Virus record (IMG/VR): IMGVR_UViG_3300030389_004206
Span: 13,853 to 50,863 of that record
Source of the DNA: a virus
Length of the DNA: 37,011 nt
Direction: 5' to 3' (one strand)
Part shown: positions 5,193-12,951 of the stretch, one piece after another
Position numbering within the stretch: position 1 is the stretch's first letter
How the letters are laid out: each line of letters starts with the position of its first letter
The notes under the pieces: model-generated
Told to the model about the DNA's origin: nothing
Seen by the model: the letters and a program-made list of their open reading frames with translations, nothing else
Databases searched by the model: none
Made by a program: the position numbers and the translations under genes

Positions 5193-5285
5193 TTATTCTC
5201 CTTTCCTTACATACAATGGAACTCTAATCCATCCTTTTTTCTCTAACAATATTTTTATTATATGGTTATAATTATATTTTTTCAT
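5193..5285 (-). CDS. Thirty-residue basic peptide
   Basis: The ATG at 5285 has AGAAAGGAGAACTT upstream, a strong ribosome site. The 30-residue product starts MKKYNYNHIIKILLEKKGW and ends RVPLYVRKGE; it is basic with a central helix. Its stop directly abuts the next start codon, so the two genes form a coupled pair. It is too short for family assignment. Confidence 0.65.
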   Translation of the reverse strand: MKKYNYNHIIKILLEKKGWIRVPLYVRKGE

Positions 5286-5349
5286 AAGTTCTCCTTTCTT
5301 TTATGTGTGGTGCTGCTAGACAACAGCACCACTACATCTAGTATGCTTG

Positions 5350-5859
5350 TTACGCTGCATACTTATCGATGATGCGTTGAGCCTCAGAGAAAAACTTATG
5401 AAGTTCTCTTAGTTCTCCATACTTCTTTCTCCATGTGTTGAGATCTCTAGCAGCCTGTTCCAATATCTGCCTTCGATAATCATCATTGTCCAACGCTATA
5501 TCCAGTGGAACGTAACTGCGCTCGGCGTTGTCGTCATCACCGTCTGACGTAGTTACTTTTACACTATGAAAAGCACGAACCGGTTCGTCTACATGCTGCG
5601 TGACGACCATGACTGAACCGATTAACATTCTAGCTTCGTGCAATCGATGCTTTTCTGCAGCCGAAGCATCATCCCACGTGAAGCACGAGTGAAGTGGCGA
5701 ACTCTTTCTTTCTGCCGACTTCACAACTACATGTGGATTGAGGGTCCCGTACTTATTAGATATCGCTTCAAGCTCTTCTCCAACAGCTTGAGCGTCCACT
5801 GAATATTTTGTTTTACCATTGTTCCTAAATTCATAGGACTGTATTATTCTTCTACGCAA
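5350..5859 (-). CDS. Conserved phage early protein, function unknown
   Basis: This 169-residue protein uses a TTG start at 5859 with the near-perfect ribosome site AGGAGGTTAAAG, overlapping the upstream stop by 8 nt. The middle segment SCFTWDDASAAEKHRLHEA followed by RMLIGSVMVV and the helical C-terminus (YGELRELHKFFSEAQRIID) match a family I associate with early regions of many tailed phages, usually next to a partner like the 208-residue protein encoded just upstream. No biochemical role is known to me. The pairing and the stop/start overlap suggest that the two proteins act together. Confidence 0.75.
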   Translation of the reverse strand: MRRRIIQSYEFRNNGKTKYSVDAQAVGEELEAISNKYGTLNPHVVVKSAERKSSPLHSCFTWDDASAAEKHRLHEARMLIGSVMVVTQHVDEPVRAFHSVKVTTSDGDDDNAERSYVPLDIALDNDDYRRQILEQAARDLNTWRKKYGELRELHKFFSEAQRIIDKYAA

Positions 5860-6478
5860 CTTTAACCTCCTTCTTTCTTTCGATCTTTGTTACGTTGGTT
5901 ACTTTAAACATACCAAAGTTACCGTTTTTCTGTGGTCTCCATTCTCCGACACCAGATGCAAACCCCGCTACGTTAAACACATTGATCAATTGTTCAATTG
6001 ACCAGGCATTAGCATTGTATCGGACAGGAACCTCTGCCTGCCATTCTGTAAACTCACCTCTATATCTGAGGTCAGCTGCACCCATACCAACACGCACCAT
6101 GTCTTCTCTCATCACAGGTTTACCTTGAATCTTAATTAAGTCACACGGAATGTGAAATGATCCACGAGCCGAGACTTTTGTAAGACCTTCAATGTGAGAG
6201 CAAGCGTTGACGGCTGCTGCCTTGAACGCAATAGCAGGAAAGCCATAGTCTTTACCATTTGGCATTTGATACAAAGAATCTCTAAAACATTTTTCAGGAT
6301 CCTTCGCTTCTCTACCAGCAGCTTTAGCTATCTTCATCTGCTTATCTCTTATTTCTTGTTTAGCCTTTTCAGACCATTTGTTACATATCAAAGGTGAGTC
6401 ACCTTTTAATGTTATAATACAGTCCTGTAGTACTACGCCTGGGACTGTGATATTATCAGGCTCTTTTTTCTTGGTCAT
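5852..6478 (-). CDS. Conserved phage early protein, partner of the 169-aa protein
   Basis: The 208-residue protein has a characteristic N-terminal half: LKGDSPLICNKWSEKAKQEI, then AGREAKDPEKCFRDSLY, YGFPAIAFKAAAVNACSHIE and KVSARGSFHI. I recognise this as a recurrent early-phage family without an assigned activity. The beta-rich core and a glycine-rich segment (GFASGVGEWRPQKNGNFG) near the C-terminus recall RAMP/Cas7-like folds, but that is a guess to test by structure prediction. The ATG at 6478 has AGAGG eight bases upstream. It overlaps the ribbon-helix-helix gene by 23 nt. Confidence 0.75.
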   Translation of the reverse strand: MTKKKEPDNITVPGVVLQDCIITLKGDSPLICNKWSEKAKQEIRDKQMKIAKAAGREAKDPEKCFRDSLYQMPNGKDYGFPAIAFKAAAVNACSHIEGLTKVSARGSFHIPCDLIKIQGKPVMREDMVRVGMGAADLRYRGEFTEWQAEVPVRYNANAWSIEQLINVFNVAGFASGVGEWRPQKNGNFGMFKVTNVTKIERKKEVKVA

Positions 6479-6632
6479 TTTTATTACCTCTTATTCTTTC
6501 TTCTGATTCTTTATCAACCAGATATTCTATGAAACCAGCAACAGATCTGTAATCTCGATCGGCCATGGTCTTTAGTTTTTTGTAGCTTTCTTTCTTGATA
6601 GCTACAGACTTATATCTTGATACATCTGTCAT
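6456..6632 (-). CDS. Small ribbon-helix-helix-like DNA-binding protein
   Basis: From the ATG at 6632 the product has 58 residues: RYKSVAIKKESYKKLKTMA forms a likely N-terminal strand and first helix, and RDYRSVAGFIEYLVDKESEE the second helix, the layout of CopG/Arc-type repressors. A longer in-frame reading from 6677 lacks a ribosome site and has a different composition, so the TAATG junction at 6632 is preferred. As one of the first genes of the early operon it may regulate the promoter at 6795-6824, which is inference. Confidence 0.65.
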   Translation of the reverse strand: MTDVSRYKSVAIKKESYKKLKTMADRDYRSVAGFIEYLVDKESEERIRGNKNDQEKRA

Positions 6633-6697
6633 TACACCCACCCTAAATGATGGACGAGCACAATGGCTATGATGCATCCTATGATTATACTAATCAT
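6632..6697 (-). CDS. Twenty-one-residue hydrophobic peptide
   Basis: The reading frame MISIIIGCIIAIVLVHHLGWV starts where ATGA overlaps the stop of the preceding mini-gene. It ends where TAATG overlaps the start of the ribbon-helix-helix gene. It could be a single transmembrane segment. The double coupling and the AGGAAAGG site upstream support it, but a 21-codon frame can arise by chance. Confidence 0.45.
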   Translation of the reverse strand: MISIIIGCIIAIVLVHHLGWV

Positions 6698-6765
6698 TCA
6701 TCATCTTTCCTTTCCTCTTGTTCATACAAGATTAATTCAACCCATCCGGGTATTGCATATTCCAT
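6694..6765 (-). CDS. Twenty-three-residue leader gene of the early operon
   Basis: The frame starts MEYAIPGWVELILYEQEER at 6765 with GAGG six bases upstream and ends in an acidic DDE. It is the first frame after the sigma-70 promoter at 6795-6824, and its TGA overlaps the ATG of the next small frame. It may be a leader peptide or a small early protein. Length alone makes it uncertain. Confidence 0.45.
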   Translation of the reverse strand: MEYAIPGWVELILYEQEERKDDE

Positions 6766-6794
6766 AATAACCTCATTTCTATATTTCTTAACTA

Positions 6795-6824
6795 ATTATA
6801 TAATATCTCAAACTATATTGTCAA
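6795..6824 (-). promoter_or_regulatory. Consensus sigma-70 promoter of the small early operon
   Basis: On the minus strand TTGACA (6819-6824) and TATAAT (6795-6800) are 18 nt apart, and an overlapping TATATA gives 16 nt. Both hexamers are perfect consensus, so host RNA polymerase should transcribe the genes from 6765 leftward early in infection. Confidence 0.75.
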
Positions 6825-6849
6825 CTCCTAAAAAAATATTATTTATTGG

Positions 6850-6879
6850 TTGAAAAAAAAATTATTATATCCATATAAG
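6850..6879 (+). promoter_or_regulatory. Candidate plus-strand promoter for the structured RNA
   Basis: TTGAAA (6850-6855) and TATAAG (6874-6879) are 18 nt apart. A start about seven bases downstream would fall at 6886, at the 5' edge of the closing stem of the predicted RNA. No coding gene lies downstream on this strand. Confidence 0.5.
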
Positions 6880-6884
6880 TTATA

Positions 6885-7137
6885 CCAGGTTATTGAATAT
6901 GATCAGTTCAATATTGTGGCGGAATAATGGTTTTAACAGAGCCATAACGCACAGGGCGAAGTAGCTGACGGACAAGTGTTTGAGGCTATCAGCTTTGGTT
7001 CGAGTAGAATGTCAGGATGTCTATCTGTGTTTCGAAAGTTAAGGGTGAAACAACTAATCCCTTCAAATTACCTGGATCCAATCATACACGAGCATATCTA
7101 GAACACCCCTGTACGGTCATTTAAACAGGTTTTTTTT
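6885..7137 (+). ncRNA. Candidate structured non-coding RNA of about 250 nt
   Basis: The 6846-7135 gap has no supported gene. CCAGGTTATTGAA (6885-6897) pairs with TTCAAATTACCTGG (7062-7075), leaving one mismatch and one bulge and enclosing about 165 nt. Inside are an 8-bp hairpin 6927-6934/6938-6945 with two U-G wobbles valid only in plus-strand RNA, AGCTGA/TCAGCT (6963-6968/6989-6994) and TGTTTC/GAAACA (7028-7033/7047-7052). ACAGGG at 6951 can pair with CCCTGT at 7107-7112. A promoter at 6850-6879 and a hairpin plus eight Ts at 7108-7137 bracket it. I know no matching family. Confidence 0.55.
7108..7137 (+). terminator. Candidate intrinsic terminator of the structured RNA
   Basis: CCTGT (7108-7112) pairs with ACAGG (7125-7129) around a 12-nt loop and is followed directly by eight Ts (7130-7137). 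The stem is short, so efficiency is uncertain. The T tract runs into the antisense of the polymerase stop codon. Confidence 0.5.
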
Positions 7138-9052
7138 ACTTAATTTCTCCCCAATTTGCACCAATTTCACAATCTACCTTAATTGGCACTTTGAGATCGA
7201 CACACTCTACCATCTGCTTTTCAATCTTCTTTGCCTGGATCTCAGACTCAAAAGAACAATCTAATTCGTCATGAACTTGTATGTGTGGGACTACTCCTTC
7301 TTTATATAAATCTAATATAGCTTTCTTAGTCATATCTGCTGCCGAGCCTTGTATTAATCTATTCAACGCTTTGTATGTAAACGCACGTTTAATATTTTTT
7401 CCGTGTTCCCTGGTCGCTTGTTCACGAGGCAATGGCTTATGTACGCCAAAGCTAGCAGGTTCCCATAAATCAAAACGACACTTACGTCCAAGTAAAGTTC
7501 TTACAAAACCATTCTCTTGTGCGGACTTAGAGGCCTGGTCCATGAGCTGTTTTACAAACGGAACTCTACTGTGATAAGTTTTAAATAAGTCATCAGCCTG
7601 TTCGTCATTCAAACCTAATTGACTTTTCAACTTACCTTTACCCATACCATAGAACAAACCTAAGTTAACAGTTTTAGCTATCTTACGATCAATGTTAGCC
7701 ATCTCTGCAACTGTCCCGTGAAAGTCCAAATCATTGTTATAACCGTCAATGACTTTATCAGCACCATCCAAACCATTCCTGGTTATAGCGGCGTAATGAG
7801 CGACTAGCCGTGGTTCTTGCTGATTGTAGTCGAAACAACCCCACGTGGCTCCTTCTTCAGGTATAAATAAACTTCTAATCATTGGTCCTATCTTTTCGTG
7901 CCTGGCGGGTATCTGCTGTAGATTAGGATTAGACATAGAAAAACGACCGGTGACAGTGCCACCTTGATCTGATCTCATCTGATGTATCTCAGCGTGTATC
8001 CTACCTTTGTGTTGATGCTTCATGATAGTATCAATAAATGTTGTCCTGGCTTTGTTTATCTCACGGGCCTGAACAACCAACTTGGCCAGCTCGCTAGGAT
8101 GTGTACCTAAAAAATTTTTATCAAATTTAGGCTCCTTTGCTTTTGCTGTTTTCTCATAAGGTATGTCCATGGAGTCAAAAGCTTTTGCAATTGAACGTGC
8201 TGCCCACAGGTCAACAGAAACCCCTGAGATGTTTTGGATAGAGGAAAGAAGAATATTCTCTTCTTGAAGGAGTTTCTCTTTTATCTGAGCAGCACGATCG
8301 GTGTCTATACGGACACCTCTCCACTTCATCTCTATTAAAGCCGGAAGTATGTTCGTCTCTAATGAGAATATGGAAACTAAATCTTGTTTATATATCTCTG
8401 ATTCTAAGCGACCCCAGAGTTTAAGCGTGAGCTCTGCATCTTGTTCAGCGTATGGACCAACGAACTGAGCGGGGAGTTTATACATCTCACCCTTAGGGTC
8501 TACACCCCACTCTTTTGCAGCCTCATATAATAAAGCCTCTGACTTCTTTTCGCCTAGATAATCTTTAGCCACAGCATTCAATGAATAACCCATACGGTTC
8601 TCATCTATTATTTGTGCAGCTATCATTGTATCAATTAAAGTTCCGTTTACCGGTATGTCCTGGTGCTTAAGCCAACCGACATCATACATGGCGTTGTGAA
8701 AAATCTTTCTGTTTGGCAGCGCCATCATTTTTTTAAATTTTCTAAAAAATATTTTTTCATCAAAGTTACCACCGCCAGGATGTCGTAAAGGAAAGTAACC
8801 TTTCCAACCTTCAACAGCGATTGCAACACCTATGATTGCACCATTACCTGTAGCCCACCCAGGTCCTTTTGTTTTTATGTCAGGATCCATTGTCTCCAGG
8901 TCAATAGCTATTTCTTTAGCATCATCTAAATCAGGAATATTTTCTGGTGGCAACCACTCACTTGGTGGTTGAAACATTGGTATTTGATTACTCATGTAAG
9001 CTTCTATTTTCCCTTCTTTATATTCTGGTAGTATCCAACTATGATCTTTCAT
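7136..9052 (-). CDS. polA: DNA polymerase family A with 3'-5' exonuclease
   Basis: The 638-residue enzyme replicates the phage genome. The exonuclease motifs are present: AIDLETMD with D51/E53, FHNAMYDVGWL, and YAEQDAELTL. Polymerase motif A is FDYNQQEPRLVAHYA (about residue 405), the phage-type variant of DYSQIELR. Motif B is RKIAKTVNLGLFYGMG (about 457-472), and motif C is QVHDELDCSF (about 593). There is no 5' nuclease domain, so it is shorter than bacterial Pol I. The residue equivalent to E. coli Phe762 is Leu. The start overlaps the helicase stop as ATGA. Confidence 0.95.
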   Translation of the reverse strand: MKDHSWILPEYKEGKIEAYMSNQIPMFQPPSEWLPPENIPDLDDAKEIAIDLETMDPDIKTKGPGWATGNGAIIGVAIAVEGWKGYFPLRHPGGGNFDEKIFFRKFKKMMALPNRKIFHNAMYDVGWLKHQDIPVNGTLIDTMIAAQIIDENRMGYSLNAVAKDYLGEKKSEALLYEAAKEWGVDPKGEMYKLPAQFVGPYAEQDAELTLKLWGRLESEIYKQDLVSIFSLETNILPALIEMKWRGVRIDTDRAAQIKEKLLQEENILLSSIQNISGVSVDLWAARSIAKAFDSMDIPYEKTAKAKEPKFDKNFLGTHPSELAKLVVQAREINKARTTFIDTIMKHQHKGRIHAEIHQMRSDQGGTVTGRFSMSNPNLQQIPARHEKIGPMIRSLFIPEEGATWGCFDYNQQEPRLVAHYAAITRNGLDGADKVIDGYNNDLDFHGTVAEMANIDRKIAKTVNLGLFYGMGKGKLKSQLGLNDEQADDLFKTYHSRVPFVKQLMDQASKSAQENGFVRTLLGRKCRFDLWEPASFGVHKPLPREQATREHGKNIKRAFTYKALNRLIQGSAADMTKKAILDLYKEGVVPHIQVHDELDCSFESEIQAKKIEKQMVECVDLKVPIKVDCEIGANWGEIK

Positions 9053-10569
9053 CTAAAAATTTCTGAGAATTCTAAATTACTTTGACTAGCTATAAGATGC
9101 AAGGACTGTTTTGCTCTGGTCGCTCCAACGTAAAATACTCTTCTCTCATCATCAGGATTTGTAAGATAACCTTGCTCAACTCTTTTTGTAAGATCTGTTA
9201 ACAACATGACATTATCTGCTTCACCACCTTTAGCACCATGTATTGTCGATACTTTTATTCTAGGTTTTAAATCAATCTCTTCATCGTTTCTAAGTAAAGA
9301 CAAAACATAAACTTTCATAGTCTCTGATACTTGGCTCAATGCGTAATGCCATGGAGTCTGCTGCTCGACCTTTAGTCCATGTTCCGTGCCTAGTGTTGCG
9401 ATGTTAAACATTTTCTTTTCATCTACACCAGTCATGCCTTTATGGCCTCGAGCTACATCTTTATCTAATTTAAAATAAGAATACAAATTTTTAACCTGAC
9501 TGTAGTTTACTTTTTCTCCTCTTTGTAAGCTCTCCCAGGTCCTGATAGCCTCCACTAATTTTTTTGACACAGAAGGATTGTCAAACTTTTCATAATACAC
9601 ACCCATGCTTCTTAACTCATCAACCAACTGTTCAGCAACATAATTAGTCCTACCTAACAAGAGCCATGACCCGTGTTTCAAGTCCACAGAATCAAACCGA
9701 TGTATATGTCTTTCAAGAAAACCTGATGCAGTTTTAGGCCTATAGTCTTTTGGCACTCTGTTTTCTATTCTATTTACTAATTTATTTGCTACACCATGCA
9801 CCGCAATAGGCACACGATAAGATTGATTTAATATCTCTCGTTTACCCGGCAAATCTATTAAAAACTCAGGTTGTGCACCTGACCATTTAAATATTGCCTG
9901 ATCATCATCACCTGCGATGTAGACTCTTTCAACCACACTCTGCATGTGTTTAACCATTTCCCACTGTATGTAAGACAAGTCTTGAGCTTCATCTACAATC
10001 AAAACATCTAAATTAGGATTAGGTGTTTGTTTATTATATTCAATCAACATGTCAGTATAATCAAATAAATTTCTTTCTTTCTTGTAAGCTTTCACAGCCC
10101 TATCAACGTAGTCTAACTTTAGCCACCCGCCAGGCACGTGACCAAACTCATGAAACACTTTTTGTAATGACTCATTCTTGACTTTAGCTAGATTTATTAA
10201 CTGCATATAAATATCATCAGCTACAAACGCACCATAAGTATTTATTGTTGAGTCAGGATTAGTTAACCTAAGCTGTAGTATATTTTCTAAATCTTTGTAA
10301 TGTTCATCTTTCATCACATTTGTTTTATCAAGTTTCAATGCACGGTATGCTAGGCTATGTAAAGTTCTAAAATTAGAAAACTCTTTTCTATCTACACTAA
10401 ACTTAGAGCAGGCTCTGTTGACAGCCTCTTGTGATGCCTTACGAGTAAACGCAAAGTATCCTATGCGGTCGGGTGGTGTTCCACGCTCCAACTCCTCTTC
10501 AACAATACGCAATAACCTGGTTGTCTTACCTGTCCCTGGTGGTCCGAATATAATCGTTGTGTTATCCAT
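9049..10569 (-). CDS. UvrD/Rep-like superfamily 1 helicase
   Basis: This 506-residue protein has the SF1 motifs in order: Walker A FGPPGTGKTTRLL at residues 8-20, GYFAFTRKASQEAV (Ia), DVLIVDEAQDLSYIQ (Walker B), IAGDDDQAIFKWSGA (III), a motif IV-like region, STIHGAKGGEADNVMLL (V) and RRVFYVGATRAKQ (VI). It is shorter than UvrD and lacks large insertions, as in phage replicative or Dda-like helicases. It is coupled to the primase upstream (1-nt overlap) and to the polymerase downstream (ATGA), so helicase, primase and polymerase are made together. Confidence 0.9.
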   Translation of the reverse strand: MDNTTIIFGPPGTGKTTRLLRIVEEELERGTPPDRIGYFAFTRKASQEAVNRACSKFSVDRKEFSNFRTLHSLAYRALKLDKTNVMKDEHYKDLENILQLRLTNPDSTINTYGAFVADDIYMQLINLAKVKNESLQKVFHEFGHVPGGWLKLDYVDRAVKAYKKERNLFDYTDMLIEYNKQTPNPNLDVLIVDEAQDLSYIQWEMVKHMQSVVERVYIAGDDDQAIFKWSGAQPEFLIDLPGKREILNQSYRVPIAVHGVANKLVNRIENRVPKDYRPKTASGFLERHIHRFDSVDLKHGSWLLLGRTNYVAEQLVDELRSMGVYYEKFDNPSVSKKLVEAIRTWESLQRGEKVNYSQVKNLYSYFKLDKDVARGHKGMTGVDEKKMFNIATLGTEHGLKVEQQTPWHYALSQVSETMKVYVLSLLRNDEEIDLKPRIKVSTIHGAKGGEADNVMLLTDLTKRVEQGYLTNPDDERRVFYVGATRAKQSLHLIASQSNLEFSEIFR

Positions 10570-12071
10570 TAGAACGGCAACTCCTCTTTCATGCTAGGTA
10601 GATCTAAGTTGACATCATCAACGCTCTGATCTGGCACAAACCACATGTAAACAACTTTACCCCTAACTCTTTTACGTGTGTCTCCACCGCCTATCTGTTT
10701 TATTCTTGCTCCCATTTGTGTTGTAGTAAACTCTGTAAATCTTTTCTTTTGTAAATACTCTTCTAAAGAAGACATTTTAAAAAATATCTTACCCTCTTCT
10801 GCCCAGGCTTTACCAATTAATATCTCTTCTATGTTCATAGCTTTACCTTGATCGTTAATAAAATTATCAAGGTGTTGCTCAAAGCGACCCTCTTTTCTAA
10901 CTTCTTTAGGCATCTCAATTATCTCTACACCTTGTAACAACTGTTGTATTCTTGCAGTCCAATCCCTTGTATTCATAGGGTTAGGTAAAACATTTAAATT
11001 ATCCATGCATGCTTTTCTAAACTTTGACTGATCAAACAATTGATCTGTTGTTAGCTCGAGTCTTTGTCCATCCACATTCAAAAACCATACAGACTCATCT
11101 GATTGATACTTTGTTAAGTCACCAAACTTATGCTCGTAGTCAGGACCTACACCATGTATTCTCTGTCTACACAAGTTTGAATTACAATGAGAACACATTG
11201 GTTGATCTTTACACTTGTATGCATACTCTTTCTTCTCATGTTGTTTTATTGTTTTGTTTACCTGAGCAATAGATAAAGAGGGGTCCATGTACTTATGATT
11301 GAACTCAGATATCTTATCTTGCCAATGATCAGGAAAAGCTTTCTTTGCATACACTGCGTATTGATACAGGGCATTGTCTCTAGTGCCTTCAGGAAACCCC
11401 TCTGCCATTAAAGTTTCAAGACACGGTGGTCCATCTTTTAATTCACGTGACTCATCAGCTACACTAATCTCTTTTAATTCTTTTGGTGTCAACACTATGT
11501 CATCATAATGTTTGTAAAACTCTTCAACACCTAAGGACTTACCCTCATCGTCCATAGCGTATCTCATGCTCTCATCACCACCATGGTAAGGTAAATTTAA
11601 AAAGTTACCGGTGTCTCCCCTATCGGCTTTAATCTCTGTTTGTTTAGGAAAGATTTCACAGTCGGCATAACCTAAGTAAGCTGCAATCTCATAAAGCTTG
11701 TTTCTCATTATTGTTGCAGAGACAGATTGTTTGGTAAATAAAAACAGATGTGCTCCGCCACTCTTAGAACGGCACACACTCATAGGAATTTTTTTTAATT
11801 TAAGTTTTTTTATTATAGCTTTAAAATCAAGAGGATATTTATCAATGTCACAGCAACCCCAAAAACAGTTGCTATCATCCATAATAGGAACAACACCCAG
11901 CGACGGGTCCTGTCCTTCCAAGTGGCTCTTATAGTATTCTTCTAATAGAGGTTCTTTTTTAATAAAAGCTTTGCCGGACAGTTTACCATTTTCTTTAGTT
12001 TCTCCTTTATAGTAAACACCGTAGGCTCTATCTAAACCTCTGAATATCTCTCTAAATTTCTTATAGTCCAA
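10569..12071 (-). CDS. Archaeo-eukaryotic-type primase
   Basis: The 500-residue protein carries the catalytic core of an AEP primase. GCCDIDKYPLDF supplies D75 and D77, CRSKSGGAHLFLF (about 100-112) supplies the S-x-H motif, and IKADRGDTGN (about 150) a further metal ligand. A cysteine cluster (CKDQPMCSHCNSNLC) in the middle may bind zinc. The arrangement resembles the TOTE/primase-polymerase branch. The C-terminus ends MKEELPF, like the SSB tip. It starts at TTG (12071) with GGAG seven bases upstream. It likely makes primers for the adjacent polymerase. Confidence 0.8.
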   Translation of the reverse strand: MDYKKFREIFRGLDRAYGVYYKGETKENGKLSGKAFIKKEPLLEEYYKSHLEGQDPSLGVVPIMDDSNCFWGCCDIDKYPLDFKAIIKKLKLKKIPMSVCRSKSGGAHLFLFTKQSVSATIMRNKLYEIAAYLGYADCEIFPKQTEIKADRGDTGNFLNLPYHGGDESMRYAMDDEGKSLGVEEFYKHYDDIVLTPKELKEISVADESRELKDGPPCLETLMAEGFPEGTRDNALYQYAVYAKKAFPDHWQDKISEFNHKYMDPSLSIAQVNKTIKQHEKKEYAYKCKDQPMCSHCNSNLCRQRIHGVGPDYEHKFGDLTKYQSDESVWFLNVDGQRLELTTDQLFDQSKFRKACMDNLNVLPNPMNTRDWTARIQQLLQGVEIIEMPKEVRKEGRFEQHLDNFINDQGKAMNIEEILIGKAWAEEGKIFFKMSSLEEYLQKKRFTEFTTTQMGARIKQIGGGDTRKRVRGKVVYMWFVPDQSVDDVNLDLPSMKEELPF

Positions 12072-12080
12072 AACATCTCC

Positions 12081-12108
12081 TGAATAAGAAAGGGGGCCGA
12101 AGCCCCCT
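12081..12108 (-). terminator. UUCG-loop intrinsic terminator
   Basis: On the minus strand AGGGGGC and GCCCCCT pair over 7 bp around the tetraloop TTCG (12091-12108), followed by TTTCTTATT. This is the clearest terminator in the window. It lies between the ssDNA-binding gene and the primase gene, so it probably attenuates expression of the replication enzymes relative to the binding protein. Confidence 0.85.
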
Positions 12109-12113
12109 AATAG

Positions 12114-12950
12114 TTAGAATGGTATGTCTTCGTTAGTTTTATCTGAAGATGCTTCACTCTCCTCGTAAGAAACATTTCTCTCACCCTTACGGCAACTTTC
12201 TTCAAAGTCTTTTGCCATTTGTAAGATCTCAGCACTGTTATCTAAATCAGTGATGACTGCTTCTTTAGTAGGACCGTTCCAACCATACCAAGTTCCTTTG
12301 TCGTTAGACTCTTTCATAGTTGACCACTTATAAACGTGGGCAAAAGAAGGAGCGGCAAACAGAGTTCCATTAGCATTTTTTAAGAACTGTCTCTTCATCA
12401 TGGTATTCCAACGTTTGCTGTGCTTAAGCTGTGTAGATTTATAAGTAATTACAGCAGGTGAAGGCACACCAGTCTTATCCATAACTAAAACAAAATGATT
12501 GTGGCAAGTGTCAATATAGTTACCGCTATCAAGTCTGTCTTTGTTCTGATCGTCCCTTTTAGTCTTCATAAGTATATCAGAGCTAGCGTCGTATACATTG
12601 ACAGGTGCGCTGCTTCCTTGTCCACGATCAGTCCATTCAACATACTGTAATTGAAAGTAACAAGGTATTACTTTAATACCTTCGTCAGACTTAAACAGTT
12701 CTTGAGTCACAGTATTGTAAATCATTCCTGCTTTTGCACCCTCAATTTCTTCTAATTCAGGTGATAGCTGCATCAAGATTTTTATCCTTGGTGTAGCCAT
12801 TGTGTCAGTAGAAACATTTTGTAAACCTCTACCTGACAATGCTTCAAGACTTGACAGCGTAACCGCTGCTACGTCCGTGTTTTGTTTTTTATCAACTGCT
12901 TTAGCAGTAGACATTTTCTTCTTGTTTTTAGTTTTTCTAGTCTTACGCAT
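12114..12950 (-). CDS. Probable phage ssDNA-binding protein
   Basis: The 278-residue protein begins with a very basic segment (MRKTRKTKNKKKMS), has a beta-rich central domain (IKVIPCYFQLQYVEWTDRG; YIDTCHNHFVLVMDKTG), and ends with an acidic linker and the tip TNEDIPF, the hallmark of single-stranded DNA-binding proteins that recruit partners through their last residues. It is the third gene of the replication operon and is followed by a strong terminator, which fits a protein needed in excess. The ATG at 12950 has AAGGAGATAAT upstream. No sequence-specific OB-fold motif can be named, so the call rests on the tail, size and context. Confidence 0.6.
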   Translation of the reverse strand: MRKTRKTKNKKKMSTAKAVDKKQNTDVAAVTLSSLEALSGRGLQNVSTDTMATPRIKILMQLSPELEEIEGAKAGMIYNTVTQELFKSDEGIKVIPCYFQLQYVEWTDRGQGSSAPVNVYDASSDILMKTKRDDQNKDRLDSGNYIDTCHNHFVLVMDKTGVPSPAVITYKSTQLKHSKRWNTMMKRQFLKNANGTLFAAPSFAHVYKWSTMKESNDKGTWYGWNGPTKEAVITDLDNSAEILQMAKDFEESCRKGERNVSYEESEASSDKTNEDIPF

Positions 12951-12951
12951 A

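Noticed and set aside
6870-6948. A 20-codon minus-strand frame (MALLKPLFRH...) in the structured RNA region
   Set aside because: It has no ribosome site and lies inside a region better explained by RNA structure on the opposite strand.
6990-7018. GGTTCGAGT resembling a tRNA or tmRNA T-loop
   Set aside because: The flanking bases do not form a 5-bp T stem and no acceptor, D or anticodon arms with proper lengths can be drawn.
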